The position numbers and the translations under genes are program-made. A stretch of 64,000 nt of DNA from Micromonospora sp. FIMYZ51 (lineage in GTDB: Bacteria > Actinomycetota > Actinomycetes > Mycobacteriales > Micromonosporaceae). Positions 19,961 to 31,650 of this stretch are shown piece by piece; within the stretch, counting starts at the first letter, position 1, and every line of letters begins with the position of its first letter. The notes beneath the pieces were generated by a model. The model had not been told where the DNA came from and searched no databases. It saw nothing but the letters and a program-made list of their open reading frames with translations. The stretch lies in assembly GCF_038246755.1 (NCBI RefSeq), contig NZ_CP134706.1, positions 4,402,001-4,466,000 on the forward strand, given 5' to 3'.

Positions 19961-20731
19961 ATGACGTCATCGCAGGAGACCGCGCCGGAAGCGGTGGCCA
20001 CACCGGCCTGGGCGCGACGGCCGACCAACCTCGCTCGCGCCGTCACCGCCGAGTTGGTGGAGCGCATCGTGCGCGGTGTGCACCCGTCCGGAACGGCGTT
20101 GCCCCCGGAACCGATCCTCTGCGAGACCTTCTCCGTGAGCCGGACCGTCGTCCGGGAGGCGGTGAAGATCCTCCAGGAGAAGGGCCTGGTGCAGGTCCGC
20201 CAGGGTGCGGGGACCATGGTCACCCCGGCGTCGATGTGGGACATGCTCGACGAACTGGTCCTCGCGGCCACCATCGCCAAGGACGAAGACCTGGCCATCC
20301 TCGACGACCTCGTGGTGACCCGGCGACTGCTGGAGTCCGACATGGCAAACGTCGCCGCCCGCCGCGCCGATCCGCAGACCATCGACCGGCTGCGCGCCCA
20401 GGTGGACCGGATGGACGAACTCGTCGATGACCACGTCACGTACCACGAGCACGACCGGGCCTTCCACGACACCATCATGCAGACCTCCGGAAACCGCATC
20501 GCCCGCGCCGTGGTACGCGCGCTGGAGAGCCAGGTGGTCAACACCGCTCGATACATGGGCCGCACCGAGCGGGCCCTGTGCGTGGCGTCCAACCGGGGAC
20601 ACCGGCGCATCTACGAGCGGATCGCCGCCCACGACCCGGACGGTGCCGCCGAGGCGATGTTCCACCACATCACCGAGGCCTGGCTCGTCCGGCGCGGCGG
20701 CCCGGACGAGCCGACCCGCCTGCAACGCTGA
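19961..20731 (+). CDS. GntR-family regulator, FadR/FCD subfamily
   Basis: 256 aa. Winged helix at about 25-95 (LCETFSVSRTVVREAVKIL, LVQVRQGAGTMVTP), then an all-helical FCD effector domain with the metal-binding acidic/His pattern: EHDRAFHDTIMQTSGN, NRGHRRIYERI and AMFHHITEAW. FCD regulators typically bind carboxylates such as sugar acids. That fits control of the divergent operon encoding a sugar-acid dehydratase, and of the neighbouring esterase, which shares its operator motif. Confidence 0.93.
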   Translation: MTSSQETAPEAVATPAWARRPTNLARAVTAELVERIVRGVHPSGTALPPEPILCETFSVSRTVVREAVKILQEKGLVQVRQGAGTMVTPASMWDMLDELVLAATIAKDEDLAILDDLVVTRRLLESDMANVAARRADPQTIDRLRAQVDRMDELVDDHVTYHEHDRAFHDTIMQTSGNRIARAVVRALESQVVNTARYMGRTERALCVASNRGHRRIYERIAAHDPDGAAEAMFHHITEAWLVRRGGPDEPTRLQR

Positions 20732-20752
20732 CCCGCCCGGAGAACAGCCGGA

Positions 20753-20786
20753 CAGCCGCCACTGCCAGGTTCGCAAGTGGCGGCTG
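20753..20786. terminator. Bidirectional terminator hairpin
   Basis: CAGCCGCCACT pairs exactly with AGTGGCGGCTG (11 bp, 12-base loop) between the converging GntR and esterase genes. Confidence 0.75.
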
Positions 20787-20820
20787 CCGCCGGCTGCGAC
20801 CTCAGCCGCAGTCACCGAAC

Positions 20821-22215
20821 TCAGGAGAACTGCGCGAAGAAGCGCCAGATCTCACCCTTGGTCCAGGTCGTGACGCCACTCTCGGCGTACGTCCCGTCCA
20901 CCGGACCGGGCATGTGCCCGTTGTCGAACGCCGCCCACTGCACCGGGTACCCGGCCCGGCAGCCCGAGTAGGTCGTGGTGATGTGCGTACGGCTACCCGC
21001 CGCCGGCTCGCGCGGGCTCTGCGCGGTGCAACCGTTGTTGCGCACGAAGGTGTCCCGCAGTCCACGTCCCTGACCGATGCTCAGCACGTTGTCCGAGATG
21101 CCGTGCAGCCCGAAGTACGCGATCGGCTGGTTGCCGCCGCTGCACCCGCTGATCTGCGCACCGGCGATCACCGCGACGGCCCGGAAGACGTCGGCCCGGG
21201 CACAGGCCAGGGCGTAGCTCATCCCGCCGCCCCAGCTGAAACCGAGAGCGAAGCGCTGCCTCGGGTTGACACACAGGTCACTCTCGATCCGCCGGATCAT
21301 GTCGTCGACGAAGGTGACGTCCTCGCCGCCGGCATTGCCCCAACCGTTGCCGAGCCCCTGCGGCGCGACGAGGATCGCACTGTTGTTTGACTGCTCCTGC
21401 TGGCCGTAGTAGGACCAGGCGGCCCCGCTGGTGCCACCGTTGGAGATCTCCTGCATGGTGCCGCCACGCCAGTGGAAGGCGAAGATCAGCCGGTACGGGT
21501 TGTTGCTGTTGTAGTTGGCGGGTACCCGCAGGATGAACTGGCGGCTCTTGCCGTTGCTCTGGATCGTGTGGGTACCGCTGGACAGCGTCGGCGCCTTGCC
21601 GCACCCGTTGCCGCCCGTCGGCGGCGGCGTCGGGTTGCCGCCCCCGTCGACGCGGACCAGTTGCCACTGCTGGTTGGCGCCGTTCCAGTCGGCGTACTGC
21701 ACGATGTTCGCGCCGTCCGCCGTCGAGGCGCCCTGCACCTCGACGACCTTGCCACTGTGCCGGCTGACCAGCCGGACGTGACCGCCGTCGGAGTCGGCGA
21801 GCCGGAACTGCTGGTTCGTGCCGTTGGTGTCGGACCACTGCACGATCGAGCCACCGTCGGCGGTCGAGAAGTTGTAGACGTCGAGCACCTTGCCCGAGTG
21901 CCGGGACTTCAGCCGGTAGTAGCCGCCGCCGGAATCCACGAACTGCCACTGCTGGTTGGCGCCGTTGTTGCGCGTCCACTGGCTGATCCGCGCGCCGTCG
22001 TTGGTGGCCAGGCCGTACACGTCCAACGCCTTGCCGCTGTTGCGGTTCACCAGCACGTACCACGCGTTGGTGTCCACAGTCGCCGCTGCCGCGGGCACCG
22101 CGTTCGCCACGACGAGCGTGCCCGCGGCCAGGACCGCGGCAGCCGCCGCAGCCAGCCCCGAGCGCCACCGTCGTCTGCGCGGAGAGGCGGGACGAGCCTC
22201 ACCCATCGCCTTCAT
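20821..22215 (-). CDS. Secreted ricin-lectin/CE1-type polysaccharide esterase
   Basis: About 464 aa. ATG 22215 is preceded by AAGGAG at a six-base spacing. A twin-Arg-like basic N-terminus and signal peptide (ending VPAAAA) lead to a ricin B lectin (about 45-185). A Pro/Gly linker follows, then an alpha/beta hydrolase of the PHB-depolymerase/feruloyl-esterase (CE1, LpqC-like) type. The nucleophile elbow is GFSWGGGM, the acid probably in GLHGISDNV and the His in DNGHMPG. It probably removes feruloyl or acetyl groups from xylan-like polymers outside the cell. Its promoter carries the operator motif of the sugar operon, so debranching and uptake are likely co-regulated. Confidence 0.9.
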   Translation of the reverse strand: MKAMGEARPASPRRRRWRSGLAAAAAAVLAAGTLVVANAVPAAAATVDTNAWYVLVNRNSGKALDVYGLATNDGARISQWTRNNGANQQWQFVDSGGGYYRLKSRHSGKVLDVYNFSTADGGSIVQWSDTNGTNQQFRLADSDGGHVRLVSRHSGKVVEVQGASTADGANIVQYADWNGANQQWQLVRVDGGGNPTPPPTGGNGCGKAPTLSSGTHTIQSNGKSRQFILRVPANYNSNNPYRLIFAFHWRGGTMQEISNGGTSGAAWSYYGQQEQSNNSAILVAPQGLGNGWGNAGGEDVTFVDDMIRRIESDLCVNPRQRFALGFSWGGGMSYALACARADVFRAVAVIAGAQISGCSGGNQPIAYFGLHGISDNVLSIGQGRGLRDTFVRNNGCTAQSPREPAAGSRTHITTTYSGCRAGYPVQWAAFDNGHMPGPVDGTYAESGVTTWTKGEIWRFFAQFS

Positions 22216-22376
22216 GGTCCACTCCTTCGATCGGGGCACGCGCGTGCCCTGCGTGTGTGCCGGCGTCTGGTGGTGGCGTCCAGCACGTCTGGGGGTGTGT
22301 CCTGCGGAGATCGGCCGCCGTGCCCTGCGGCGGCGCTCGGGTCAGGCTCCCGGCAGCCGCGCGACCCGCTGCTGGG

Positions 22377-22408
22377 AAGTTAGCGCTAACAACGTCATAC
22401 GTCAAACG
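22377..22408 (-). promoter_or_regulatory. Esterase promoter with two overlapping operators
   Basis: On the minus strand TTGACG (22405-22400), a 17-base spacer and TAACTT (22382-22377) form the promoter. The -35 lies in CGTTTGACGTATGACGT (the GntR-type motif also seen at 19881). The -10 overlaps the perfect palindrome GTTAGCGCTAAC (22379-22390), which has the form of a LacI-family operator. Confidence 0.68.
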
Positions 22409-22435
22409 ACAGAGGTCTATCTCCGCGCCGCCGGA

Positions 22436-24649
22436 TCAGGACGGTACGAGGCGGTGGTCAAGGGCGGTGTGCCGCCGGCCCGCGCCGACGGTGCGCACGG
22501 CGGCGGCGAGCGCCCGGCGGGAGCCGACCAGCACGACGAGTCGTTTGGCACGGGTGACGGCGGTGTAGAGCAGGTTGCGTTGCAGCATCATCCAGGCGCT
22601 TGTGGTCAAGGGAATGACGACCGCGGGATATTCGGAGCCCTGGGAGCGGTGGATGGTCATGGCGTAGGCGTGCGCAAGTTCGTCCAGCTCGTCGAAGTCG
22701 TACTCGATGCTCTCGTCCTCGTCGGTGCGGACGGTGAGGGTCTGCTCCTCGGCGGAGAGCTGGGTGACGATGCCGAGGGTGCCGTTGAAGACGCCGGCCT
22801 GGCCCTTGTCGTAGTTGTTGCGGATCTGGGTGACCTTGTCGCCGACGCGGAAGACCCGGCCGCCCGCACGCCGTTCCGGCTGGCCCTCGCGGTGCGGGGT
22901 GAGCTGCTGCTGGAGCAGGGTGTTCAGCGCGCCCGCGCCGGCCGGGCCGCGGTGCATGGGGGTGAGCACCTGCACGTCCCGGCGGGGGTCGAGCCCGAAG
23001 CGGGCCGGGATGCGGGTGCAGGTGACGTCGACGGTGAGCGCGGCGGTGGCGTCGGTGTCGTCGCTGGCGAACATGAAGAAGTCCGGTAGACCCTGGAGCA
23101 GCGGCGGGCGGCCGGCGTTGATCCGGTGCGCGTTCGTCACGACGCCGGACTGGGCGGCCTGCCGGAAGATCTGGGTCAGTCGGACCCGCGGGATGCTCGG
23201 TGCGGCGAGCAGGTCGCGCAGCACCTCCCCGGCACCGACCGAGGGCAGTTGGTCGACGTCGCCGACCAGCAGCAGGTGCGCGCCCGGCGGGACGGCCTTG
23301 ACCAGCTTGTTGGCCAGGATGAGGTCGAGCATTGAGGCCTCGTCCACCACCAGCAGGTCGACGTCGAGTGGGTTGTCCCGGTCGTAGGAGGCGTCGCCGC
23401 CGGGACGCAGTTGCAGCAGTCGGTGCACGGTGGCGGCGGGGTGGCCGGTGAGTTCGGCGAGCCGCTTGGCGGCGCGGCCGGTGGGCGCGACGAGGGTGAC
23501 CTTCGCCTTCTTCGCGGTGGCCAGTTCGACGATGGAGCGGACCGTGAAGCTCTTGCCGCAGCCCGGCCCGCCGGTCAGCACCGCGACCTTCGAGGTGAGC
23601 GCGAGACGGACCGCCTCCTGCTGCTCGGCGGCGAGATCGTGACCGGTGCGGGCCTTGAGCCAGGTCAACGCCCGGGTCCAGTCGACCTGGTGGAAGTGCG
23701 GTAGCCGGTCGGCGCGGTCGCCGAGCAGCCGTAGCAGGGAGTTCGCCAGGGACTGCTCCGCGCGGTGGAAGGGCACCAGGTACACCGCCGGCAGTTCTCG
23801 TCCGTCGCCGGCGGGTAGCGTCTCCCGGACGACACCCTCCTCGGCGACCAGATCGCCGAGACAGCGGGCGACCAGGTCGGCGGGCACGTCGAGGATCTTC
23901 GTCGCGTCCGCGACCAGGTTCGGTTCGGGCAGGTAGCAGTGCCCCGCGTCGGTCGCCTCCGACAGGGTGTACTGCAAGCCCGCCATCACCCGCTGCGGGC
24001 TGTCGTGCGGGATGCCCACCGAACGGGCGATCGTGTCGGCGGTCTTGAACCCGATCCCCCACACGTCCGCGGCCAGCCGGTACGGCTCCTTCGTCACCAC
24101 GTCGGTGGCGGCGTCGCCGTACTGCTTGTAGATCCGTACCGCAAGCGAGGTCGACACCCCGACGCCCTGGAGGAAGACCATCACCTCCTTGATGGCCTTC
24201 TGCTCCGCCCACGCCGCGGTGATCTTCGCCGTACGTTTGGGACCCAGGCCGGGCACCTCGACCAGCCGGGCCGGTTCCTCCTCGATGATCCGCAGGGTGT
24301 CCAGGCCGAAGTGGGCCACGATCCGCTCGGCGAACACCGGCCCGATCCCCTTCACCAGGCCGGAGCCGAGGTAGCGCCGGATGCCCTGGATGGTCGCCGG
24401 CAGCACGGTGCGGTACGAGTCGACCTCGAACTGCCGGCCGTACTGCGGATGCGACGACCAGCGGCCCTGCAATCGCAGGCTCTCCCCCGGCTGCGCCCCG
24501 AGCAGCGCCCCGACCACGGTGACCAGGTCGCTGCTGCGGTCGGTGGCGACCCGGGCGACCGTGTAGCCGGTCTCCTCGTTGACGTAGGTCAGCCGTTCCA
24601 ACACGGCTTCCAGCGTGGCGGACGGCCGAGGGGACACTGCGGTGGTCAC
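22436..24649 (-). CDS. recD2: RecD2-like ATP-dependent DNA helicase
   Basis: About 737 aa from GTG 24649 (GGATGG upstream); ATG 24679 is possible but lies beside the katG terminator and lacks a ribosome site. The N-terminal OB-like and helix-hairpin-helix region (LVKGIGPVFAERIVAHFG, LVEVPGLGPKRTAKI) is typical of RecD2. The SF1B helicase core follows: Walker A TGGPGCGKSFTV, Walker B LLVVDEASML, motif III VGDVDQLPSVGAG, SH3-like insert, and motif VI TIHRSQGSEYPAV with YTAVTRAKRLVVL. It is a 5'-3' helicase in DNA repair, independent of RecBC. Confidence 0.95.
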   Translation of the reverse strand: MTTAVSPRPSATLEAVLERLTYVNEETGYTVARVATDRSSDLVTVVGALLGAQPGESLRLQGRWSSHPQYGRQFEVDSYRTVLPATIQGIRRYLGSGLVKGIGPVFAERIVAHFGLDTLRIIEEEPARLVEVPGLGPKRTAKITAAWAEQKAIKEVMVFLQGVGVSTSLAVRIYKQYGDAATDVVTKEPYRLAADVWGIGFKTADTIARSVGIPHDSPQRVMAGLQYTLSEATDAGHCYLPEPNLVADATKILDVPADLVARCLGDLVAEEGVVRETLPAGDGRELPAVYLVPFHRAEQSLANSLLRLLGDRADRLPHFHQVDWTRALTWLKARTGHDLAAEQQEAVRLALTSKVAVLTGGPGCGKSFTVRSIVELATAKKAKVTLVAPTGRAAKRLAELTGHPAATVHRLLQLRPGGDASYDRDNPLDVDLLVVDEASMLDLILANKLVKAVPPGAHLLLVGDVDQLPSVGAGEVLRDLLAAPSIPRVRLTQIFRQAAQSGVVTNAHRINAGRPPLLQGLPDFFMFASDDTDATAALTVDVTCTRIPARFGLDPRRDVQVLTPMHRGPAGAGALNTLLQQQLTPHREGQPERRAGGRVFRVGDKVTQIRNNYDKGQAGVFNGTLGIVTQLSAEEQTLTVRTDEDESIEYDFDELDELAHAYAMTIHRSQGSEYPAVVIPLTTSAWMMLQRNLLYTAVTRAKRLVVLVGSRRALAAAVRTVGAGRRHTALDHRLVPS

Positions 24650-24684
24650 GCCACCATCCTGCCCGCTGCCCCCCAACATGCCGG

Positions 24685-24721
24685 ACGAGCCCCGGCCGAT
24701 CGGAGATCGGCCGGGGCTCGT
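24685..24721 (-). terminator. katG terminator
   Basis: A perfect 17-bp stem with a GGA loop, the left arm being 24685-24701. It lies about 20 bases after the katG stop. Between stop and stem, GGTCA is repeated four times (24723-24742). Confidence 0.85.
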
Positions 24722-24739
24722 CGGTCAGGTCAGGTCAGG

Positions 24740-27468
<2,729 letters not shown>

Positions 27469-27474
27469 GCGACG

Positions 27475-27504
27475 ACCTTAGCCCAGTCTTTTGGAATTAT
27501 TCAA
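27475..27504 (-). promoter_or_regulatory. furA-katG leaderless promoter and FurA-like box
   Basis: Minus-strand TTGAAT (27504-27499), an 18-base spacer and TAAGGT (27480-27475), then six bases to the GTG, so the mRNA is probably leaderless. The AT-rich near-palindrome TTGGAATTATTCAA (27491-27504) covers the -35 and resembles actinobacterial FurA operators. Confidence 0.65.
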
Positions 27505-27629
27505 GTTTTGCGCCAGGCCCAACCCACACATTTCACCGCAGATCGGTCACCCAGTACTGCGAAACCGATGCCTTTCTCGCACCGACCGGCAGCCCGCCCC
27601 GACGCCCCGCAGGCGGTCGGGCCGGCGGG

Positions 27630-28115
27630 TCAACCGCGCCGCGACTCCTCCGCCGACGCCTCGTTGATCCGCTCCATCACCCGGCAGGCCACCTCGCGCA
27701 GCGCGGTCACCTGCTCCTCGGTCAATCCGTCGATGACGTAGCGGCGTACCGCGGCGACATGCCCCGGCGCCGCGGCGACCACCACGTCCCACCCGGCATC
27801 GGTCAACACCGCCCTGGTGTAACGCGGACTCTCCGGGTCGGGCGCCCGGTAGAGCAGACCTCGCCGCTCCAGCCGCTTGACGACGTTCGACAACCGGGAC
27901 AGCGAACTGCTGACGTGGGCGGCCAGGTCACTGAGGCGCAGGGCGCGCCCGGGGACCATGGACAGGGTGCTGAGCACGAAGTAGTCGAAGAGCGTGAGGT
28001 CGTTGTCGCGCAGCAACTGCCCATCGAGCGCGCCGGGCAGCTTGAACATGAGGCTGGCCAGAGCGAGCCAGGCCTCGGTCTCACATTCGTTCAGCCAGCG
28101 CGGTTCCTCCGACAC
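27630..28115 (-). CDS. MarR-family regulator
   Basis: 161 aa, GTG start. It has the MarR winged helix: [31 protein letters not shown] and the wing [16 protein letters not shown]. It is divergent from a PLP-dependent lyase, with only 32 bp between the two starts, so it may control that gene as well as itself. Ligand unknown. The gap 27505-27629 toward furA shows no gene. Confidence 0.92.
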   Translation of the reverse strand: MSEEPRWLNECETEAWLALASLMFKLPGALDGQLLRDNDLTLFDYFVLSTLSMVPGRALRLSDLAAHVSSSLSRLSNVVKRLERRGLLYRAPDPESPRYTRAVLTDAGWDVVVAAAPGHVAAVRRYVIDGLTEEQVTALREVACRVMERINEASAEESRRG

Positions 28116-28134
28116 GCGGCCCAGCGTACGCGCC

Positions 28135-28140
28135 TAGGGT
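28135..28140 (+). promoter_or_regulatory. -10 element of a leaderless promoter
   Basis: TAGGGT sits seven bases before ATG 28148, the usual geometry of leaderless actinobacterial transcripts. No ribosome site precedes the ATG. Confidence 0.5.
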
Positions 28141-28147
28141 GGGCGGC

Positions 28148-29392
28148 ATGGCCAACGATCTTCTCGGCACCGGCGGTTCGGCGACCCGGAACCCGCTGAC
28201 GCTGCTCACTGTGGACGAGCTGCGGCAGCGCACCAGCACGAAATGGCGGATGCACCCGCCGGACGTGCTCCCACTCTGGGTTGCTGAGCAGGACGTACCG
28301 CTGGCCGCACCGGTGGCCGACGCGCTGCGCCGGGCGATCGACCTCGGCGACACCGGCTATCCGCACGGGACCGCGTACGCCGAGGCGCTCGGCGACTTCG
28401 CCGCCCGGCGCTGGGGCTGGCACGACTTCCGGGTCGCGCACACCACAGTGGTGCCGGACGTGATGATGGGGATCGTCGAGCTCCTGCGGCTGGTGACCGA
28501 TCCGGGCGACGCGGTGGTGATCTGCTCCCCCGTCTACCCGCCCTTCTACTCCTTCATCAGCCACGCCGACCGGCAGGTGATCGAGGCGCCCCTCGGGCCC
28601 GACCTGCGGATGGACCCGGCCGCCCTCGACGACGCCTTCCGTCGCGCCCGAGCCGCCGGCCGCAAACCGGCCTTCCTGCTGTGCAATCCGCACAACCCGA
28701 CAGGCGTCGTGCACCGCCGCGACGAACTCGAGACCGTCGCCGAGTTGGCCGACCGGCACGGCCTGCGAGTGATCTCCGACGAGATCCACGCCCCCGTCGT
28801 GCTCCGCGGCGCCCACCTCACCCCGTACCTCACCGTGGCCGGTGCCGAGAACGCGTTCGCCGTCACCTCCGCCTCGAAGGCGTGGAACCTCGCCGGCCTC
28901 AAGGCGGCGCTCGCCATCGCCGGGCCGCAGGCCGCGGCCGATCTGGATCGGATGCCGGAGGAGGTCGGCCACGGGCCCAGCCACCTGGGCGTGCTCGCGC
29001 ACACCGCCGCGTTCGACGCCGGTGAGCCGTGGCTCGACCTGCTCCTCGACGGTCTCGACGCCAACCGCACCCTGCTGGGGCAGCTGCTGGCCGAACAGCT
29101 TCCGGCCGTCACCTACCACCGCCCCGAGGGCACCTACCTGGCCTGGCTGGACTGCACCCGGCTGGGCGTACCGACCGAGCCGGTCGCCGAGCCCGGCGTG
29201 GCCAGCCAGCTGGTCGGGCCGGCGAAGATGTTCCTCGACCGGGCCCGGGTCGCCGTCAGTGCCGGGGAGGTCTTCGGTACGGGCGGGGCCGGCTTCGTCC
29301 GCCTCAACTTCGCCACCTCGCCCGCGATCCTCACCGAGGCGGTGACCCGGATGGGGCGTGCCGGGCAGGCGTACCGCCCGGCGACGGACTGA
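28148..29392 (+). CDS. PLP-dependent C-S lyase/aminotransferase (MalY/PatB family)
   Basis: 414 aa. Fold type I aminotransferase of the cystathionine beta-lyase PatB group: [15 protein letters not shown] near the N-terminus, [25 protein letters not shown] and the Schiff-base Lys in [13 protein letters not shown]. The C-terminal Arg is in FVRLNFATS. Likely cleaves cystathionine or cysteine conjugates to thiol, pyruvate and ammonia. ATG 28148 is preferred over GTG 28139 because of the leaderless promoter. It is divergent from a MarR gene. Confidence 0.92.
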   Translation: MANDLLGTGGSATRNPLTLLTVDELRQRTSTKWRMHPPDVLPLWVAEQDVPLAAPVADALRRAIDLGDTGYPHGTAYAEALGDFAARRWGWHDFRVAHTTVVPDVMMGIVELLRLVTDPGDAVVICSPVYPPFYSFISHADRQVIEAPLGPDLRMDPAALDDAFRRARAAGRKPAFLLCNPHNPTGVVHRRDELETVAELADRHGLRVISDEIHAPVVLRGAHLTPYLTVAGAENAFAVTSASKAWNLAGLKAALAIAGPQAAADLDRMPEEVGHGPSHLGVLAHTAAFDAGEPWLDLLLDGLDANRTLLGQLLAEQLPAVTYHRPEGTYLAWLDCTRLGVPTEPVAEPGVASQLVGPAKMFLDRARVAVSAGEVFGTGGAGFVRLNFATSPAILTEAVTRMGRAGQAYRPATD

Positions 29393-29401
29393 GCCAGGTG
29401 G

Positions 29402-29460
29402 TTGCAAACTGCCATCACTTTACCTAGCGTGTTCGACAGGCAGTTGCAGATCGCTATCAC
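29402..29460 (+). promoter_or_regulatory. Promoter with a direct repeat spaced 42 bp
   Basis: TTGCAA (29402-29407), a 17-base spacer and TAGCGT (29425-29430) form a promoter for the DHFR-like gene. The -35 belongs to TTGCAAACTGCCATCAC (29402-29418), repeated as TTGCAGATCGCTATCAC at 29444-29460, just downstream of the expected start site. The 42-bp phase is four helical turns, suggesting cooperative regulator binding. Confidence 0.5.
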
Positions 29461-29472
29461 CGGGGAGACCGC

Positions 29473-30075
29473 ATGGGTCGGTTCGTGTACTGGATGAACG
29501 TCTCCGTCGACCTGCGGATCGAGCACGCCCCGGGTGAGGAGGGCGGCGGCAGCTGGCTGCGCATCGGCGAGTCGCTGCATCGGGAGTTCAACAGGCGGGC
29601 GCGGGCGATGTCGCTGTTCGTCGAGGGACGCACGATCTACGAGACGATGGAGTCGTTCTGGCCGGCTGCCCGGGACGACGAGTCGCTGCCCGACTTCCTG
29701 CGCGAGTACGGCGAGATCTGGACGTCGACGCCAAAGGTGCTCGTGTCCCGGACCCGGGACAGCGCCGGCCACCGCACCCGGATCATCGGCGGTGACGACG
29801 CGATCGAGCAGCTCGCCACACTCCGGGCCGAGGTCGACGGCGACATCGGGGTCGGCGGCGCCACCCTCGCCACGCAGCTGCTGCGCGCCGGTCTACTCGA
29901 CGAACTCCTGCTCTTCACGCACCCCGTCATCCTCGGCACCGGCCGGCCACTGTTCGATTCGGACCACGTACCGGTCGAACTCGACCTGCTTGAGCACGCC
30001 TCGTACGACGCGGGCGTCACGCTGCACCGGTACGCCATCCGAGCCGCCGGCAGCACCGGCCCGACGGCCGGCTGA
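29473..30075 (+). CDS. Dihydrofolate reductase-family (RibD C-terminal-like) protein
   Basis: 200 aa with ATG and GGGGAG upstream. RibD_C/DHFR-like fold: N-terminal strand FVYWMNVSVDL, FVEGRTIYETMESFW, PKVLVSRT and the NADPH-binding GDIGVGGATLATQLL, then ELLLFTHPVILGTGRPLF. These stand-alone YyaP/YwjB-like proteins are common in actinomycetes; their substrates are mostly unassigned and it is not expected to be the housekeeping folate enzyme. A GNAT gene follows after 14 bp. Confidence 0.88.
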   Translation: MGRFVYWMNVSVDLRIEHAPGEEGGGSWLRIGESLHREFNRRARAMSLFVEGRTIYETMESFWPAARDDESLPDFLREYGEIWTSTPKVLVSRTRDSAGHRTRIIGGDDAIEQLATLRAEVDGDIGVGGATLATQLLRAGLLDELLLFTHPVILGTGRPLFDSDHVPVELDLLEHASYDAGVTLHRYAIRAAGSTGPTAG

Positions 30076-30089
30076 ACGGAGGGAGCGCC

Positions 30090-30539
30090 GTGATCCGCCC
30101 GGCCGAGCAGACCGACGCCGACGCCATCACCGAGGTGTTCCTGGCGTCCAGAGCGGCAGCGATGCCATACCTGCCGCGCCGGTACGACGACGAGCAGACC
30201 AGGGCCTGGATCACCCACGTGGTGCTACCCGGCTGCACGACCTGGGTGGCCGAGCACCCGAAGACCGGCCGGCTACTCGGCTTCGCCGCACTCGACAGCG
30301 ACCTGCTGGAACACCTCTACCTGCGACCCGAGGCCCGCCGGCAGGGCATCGGCACGGCCCTGCTCGAACAGGCCCGGCGGGCCAGCCCCGGCGGGCTTCG
30401 GCTGCGGGTGTTCACCCGCAACACCGAAGCCCGGTCTTTCTACGAGCGGCACGGCTTCCGGCCGGTCGACGAGAACGACGGCAGCCGCAACGAGGAGAAC
30501 GAGCCGGACCTGACGTACGCCTGGCAGCCGTCGCCCTGA
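30090..30539 (+). CDS. GNAT-family N-acetyltransferase
   Basis: 149 aa from GTG with GGAGGG six bases upstream. Shows the acetyl-CoA loop LRPEARRQGIGTALLEQA and the motif B region LRVFTRNTEARSFYERHGFRPV. It probably acetylates a small molecule or protein amine; the acceptor cannot be inferred. Likely cotranscribed with the DHFR-like gene. Confidence 0.93.
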   Translation: MIRPAEQTDADAITEVFLASRAAAMPYLPRRYDDEQTRAWITHVVLPGCTTWVAEHPKTGRLLGFAALDSDLLEHLYLRPEARRQGIGTALLEQARRASPGGLRLRVFTRNTEARSFYERHGFRPVDENDGSRNEENEPDLTYAWQPSP

Positions 30540-30544
30540 GGCGG

Positions 30545-30598
30545 GCCGCTGCCGCACCGGCCGGAGCGGCGGCGGCGCCACTCGGGTGCGGCAGTGGC
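30545..30598. terminator. Bidirectional terminator
   Basis: GCCGCTGCCGCACC pairs with GGTGCGGCAGTGGC (14 bp, one G-T pair, 26-base loop that can itself fold) between converging genes. Confidence 0.65.
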
Positions 30599-30606
30599 AC
30601 CCGAAC

Positions 30607-31434
30607 TCAGGGCTTGCGGGCGAGGATCCCGACGAAGGTGTGGTAGGTGTCGGTCTGCTCCGGCGCGGCCGAGCCCGGCTCCGGACGCCACTCGGCCAGC
30701 GGCACCAGCCCCGGCTCCAGCGGCGTCAGGCCGTCGACGAAGGTGAGGATCTCCTCGTCGGTACGCCAGCGGCCGGTGCCGAGCGACTCGTTGAAGATCC
30801 GCTCGACCTCGCGCGCCTTGCGGGAACCCTCCGGGTCACGCTCACCCGGGTCGCGGAAGTGGGAAACCGCCACGTAGCTGCCTGACGGCAGGGCGTCGAT
30901 CAGGGTCGCGGCCAGCCCGCGCGGGTCCTCGTCGTCACCGATGTGGTGCAGGATCGCGAAGAGCAGCAGGCCGACCGGGCGATCGAAGTCGAGGAACCGA
31001 CGGACCTCCGGGTTGTTCAGGATCTCCTGCGGCGACCGGATGTCCGCCTGGATCACCGTCGCCGTGCCCTCCTCGGCGAGCAGGGCCCGCCCGTGCGCCA
31101 GCACGATCGGATCGTTGTCCACATACACCACCCGGGCCTTCGGGTTGTGCTCGGTGGCGACCTCGTGCACGTTGCCCTGGGTGGGCAGCCCCGACCCGAT
31201 GTCGAGGAACTGGTCGATGCCCGCCTCGGTGACCAGGAACCGGATCACCCGGCGGAGGAAGGCCCGGTTGGCCTGGCCGGCTGCCGGCCCGTCCGGGGTG
31301 ATCCGCAGGGCGTGCTCGGCGACCTTGCGGTCGATTTCGAAGTTGTCCTTGCCGCCCAGGAAGAAGTCGTAGACCCGGGCGATGCTGGGAACACTCGTGT
31401 CGATGCCGGGCGGTGCCGCCTTGTCACGGGTCAC
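30607..31434 (-). CDS. SAM-dependent methyltransferase, Methyltransf_19 (DUF574) family
   Basis: 275 aa. GTG 31434 is used: GGAG lies eight bases upstream and the family begins with IDTSVPSIARVYDFFLGGKDNF. SAM-site residues lie in FLDIGSGLPTQGNVHEVA and VVYVDNDPIVLAHGRALL, then LLLFAILHHIGDDEDP. The family is abundant and paralogous in actinomycetes, often near regulators or BGCs; its physiological acceptor is unknown. Confidence 0.92.
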   Translation of the reverse strand: MTRDKAAPPGIDTSVPSIARVYDFFLGGKDNFEIDRKVAEHALRITPDGPAAGQANRAFLRRVIRFLVTEAGIDQFLDIGSGLPTQGNVHEVATEHNPKARVVYVDNDPIVLAHGRALLAEEGTATVIQADIRSPQEILNNPEVRRFLDFDRPVGLLLFAILHHIGDDEDPRGLAATLIDALPSGSYVAVSHFRDPGERDPEGSRKAREVERIFNESLGTGRWRTDEEILTFVDGLTPLEPGLVPLAEWRPEPGSAAPEQTDTYHTFVGILARKP

Positions 31435-31604
31435 AGGGCGTCTCCATTCAGGTCGGTCGGCGCCCGCCGGAACCTGCGGACGGTCCCGGCGCTGCGGGGA
31501 GTGTATCGATCCCAGCGCCGCCGGTGGTACCGCTCCCAGCGCAACCCCTCGTGACCAGGGCAGGCGTCGACCGCTACGCCGATCTGCCGGGTCCGAGGCG
31601 GCGA

Positions 31605-31644
31605 GCGCCGACGGAGGTGGCGGTCGAGCCACCCCCGTCGGCGC
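31605..31644 (-). terminator. LPMO gene terminator
   Basis: A 17-bp stem with a single A/C mismatch and a six-base loop, starting seven bases after the LPMO stop codon. Most of the 216-bp gap 31435-31650 is otherwise featureless. Confidence 0.75.
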
Positions 31645-31650
31645 CGCTGG

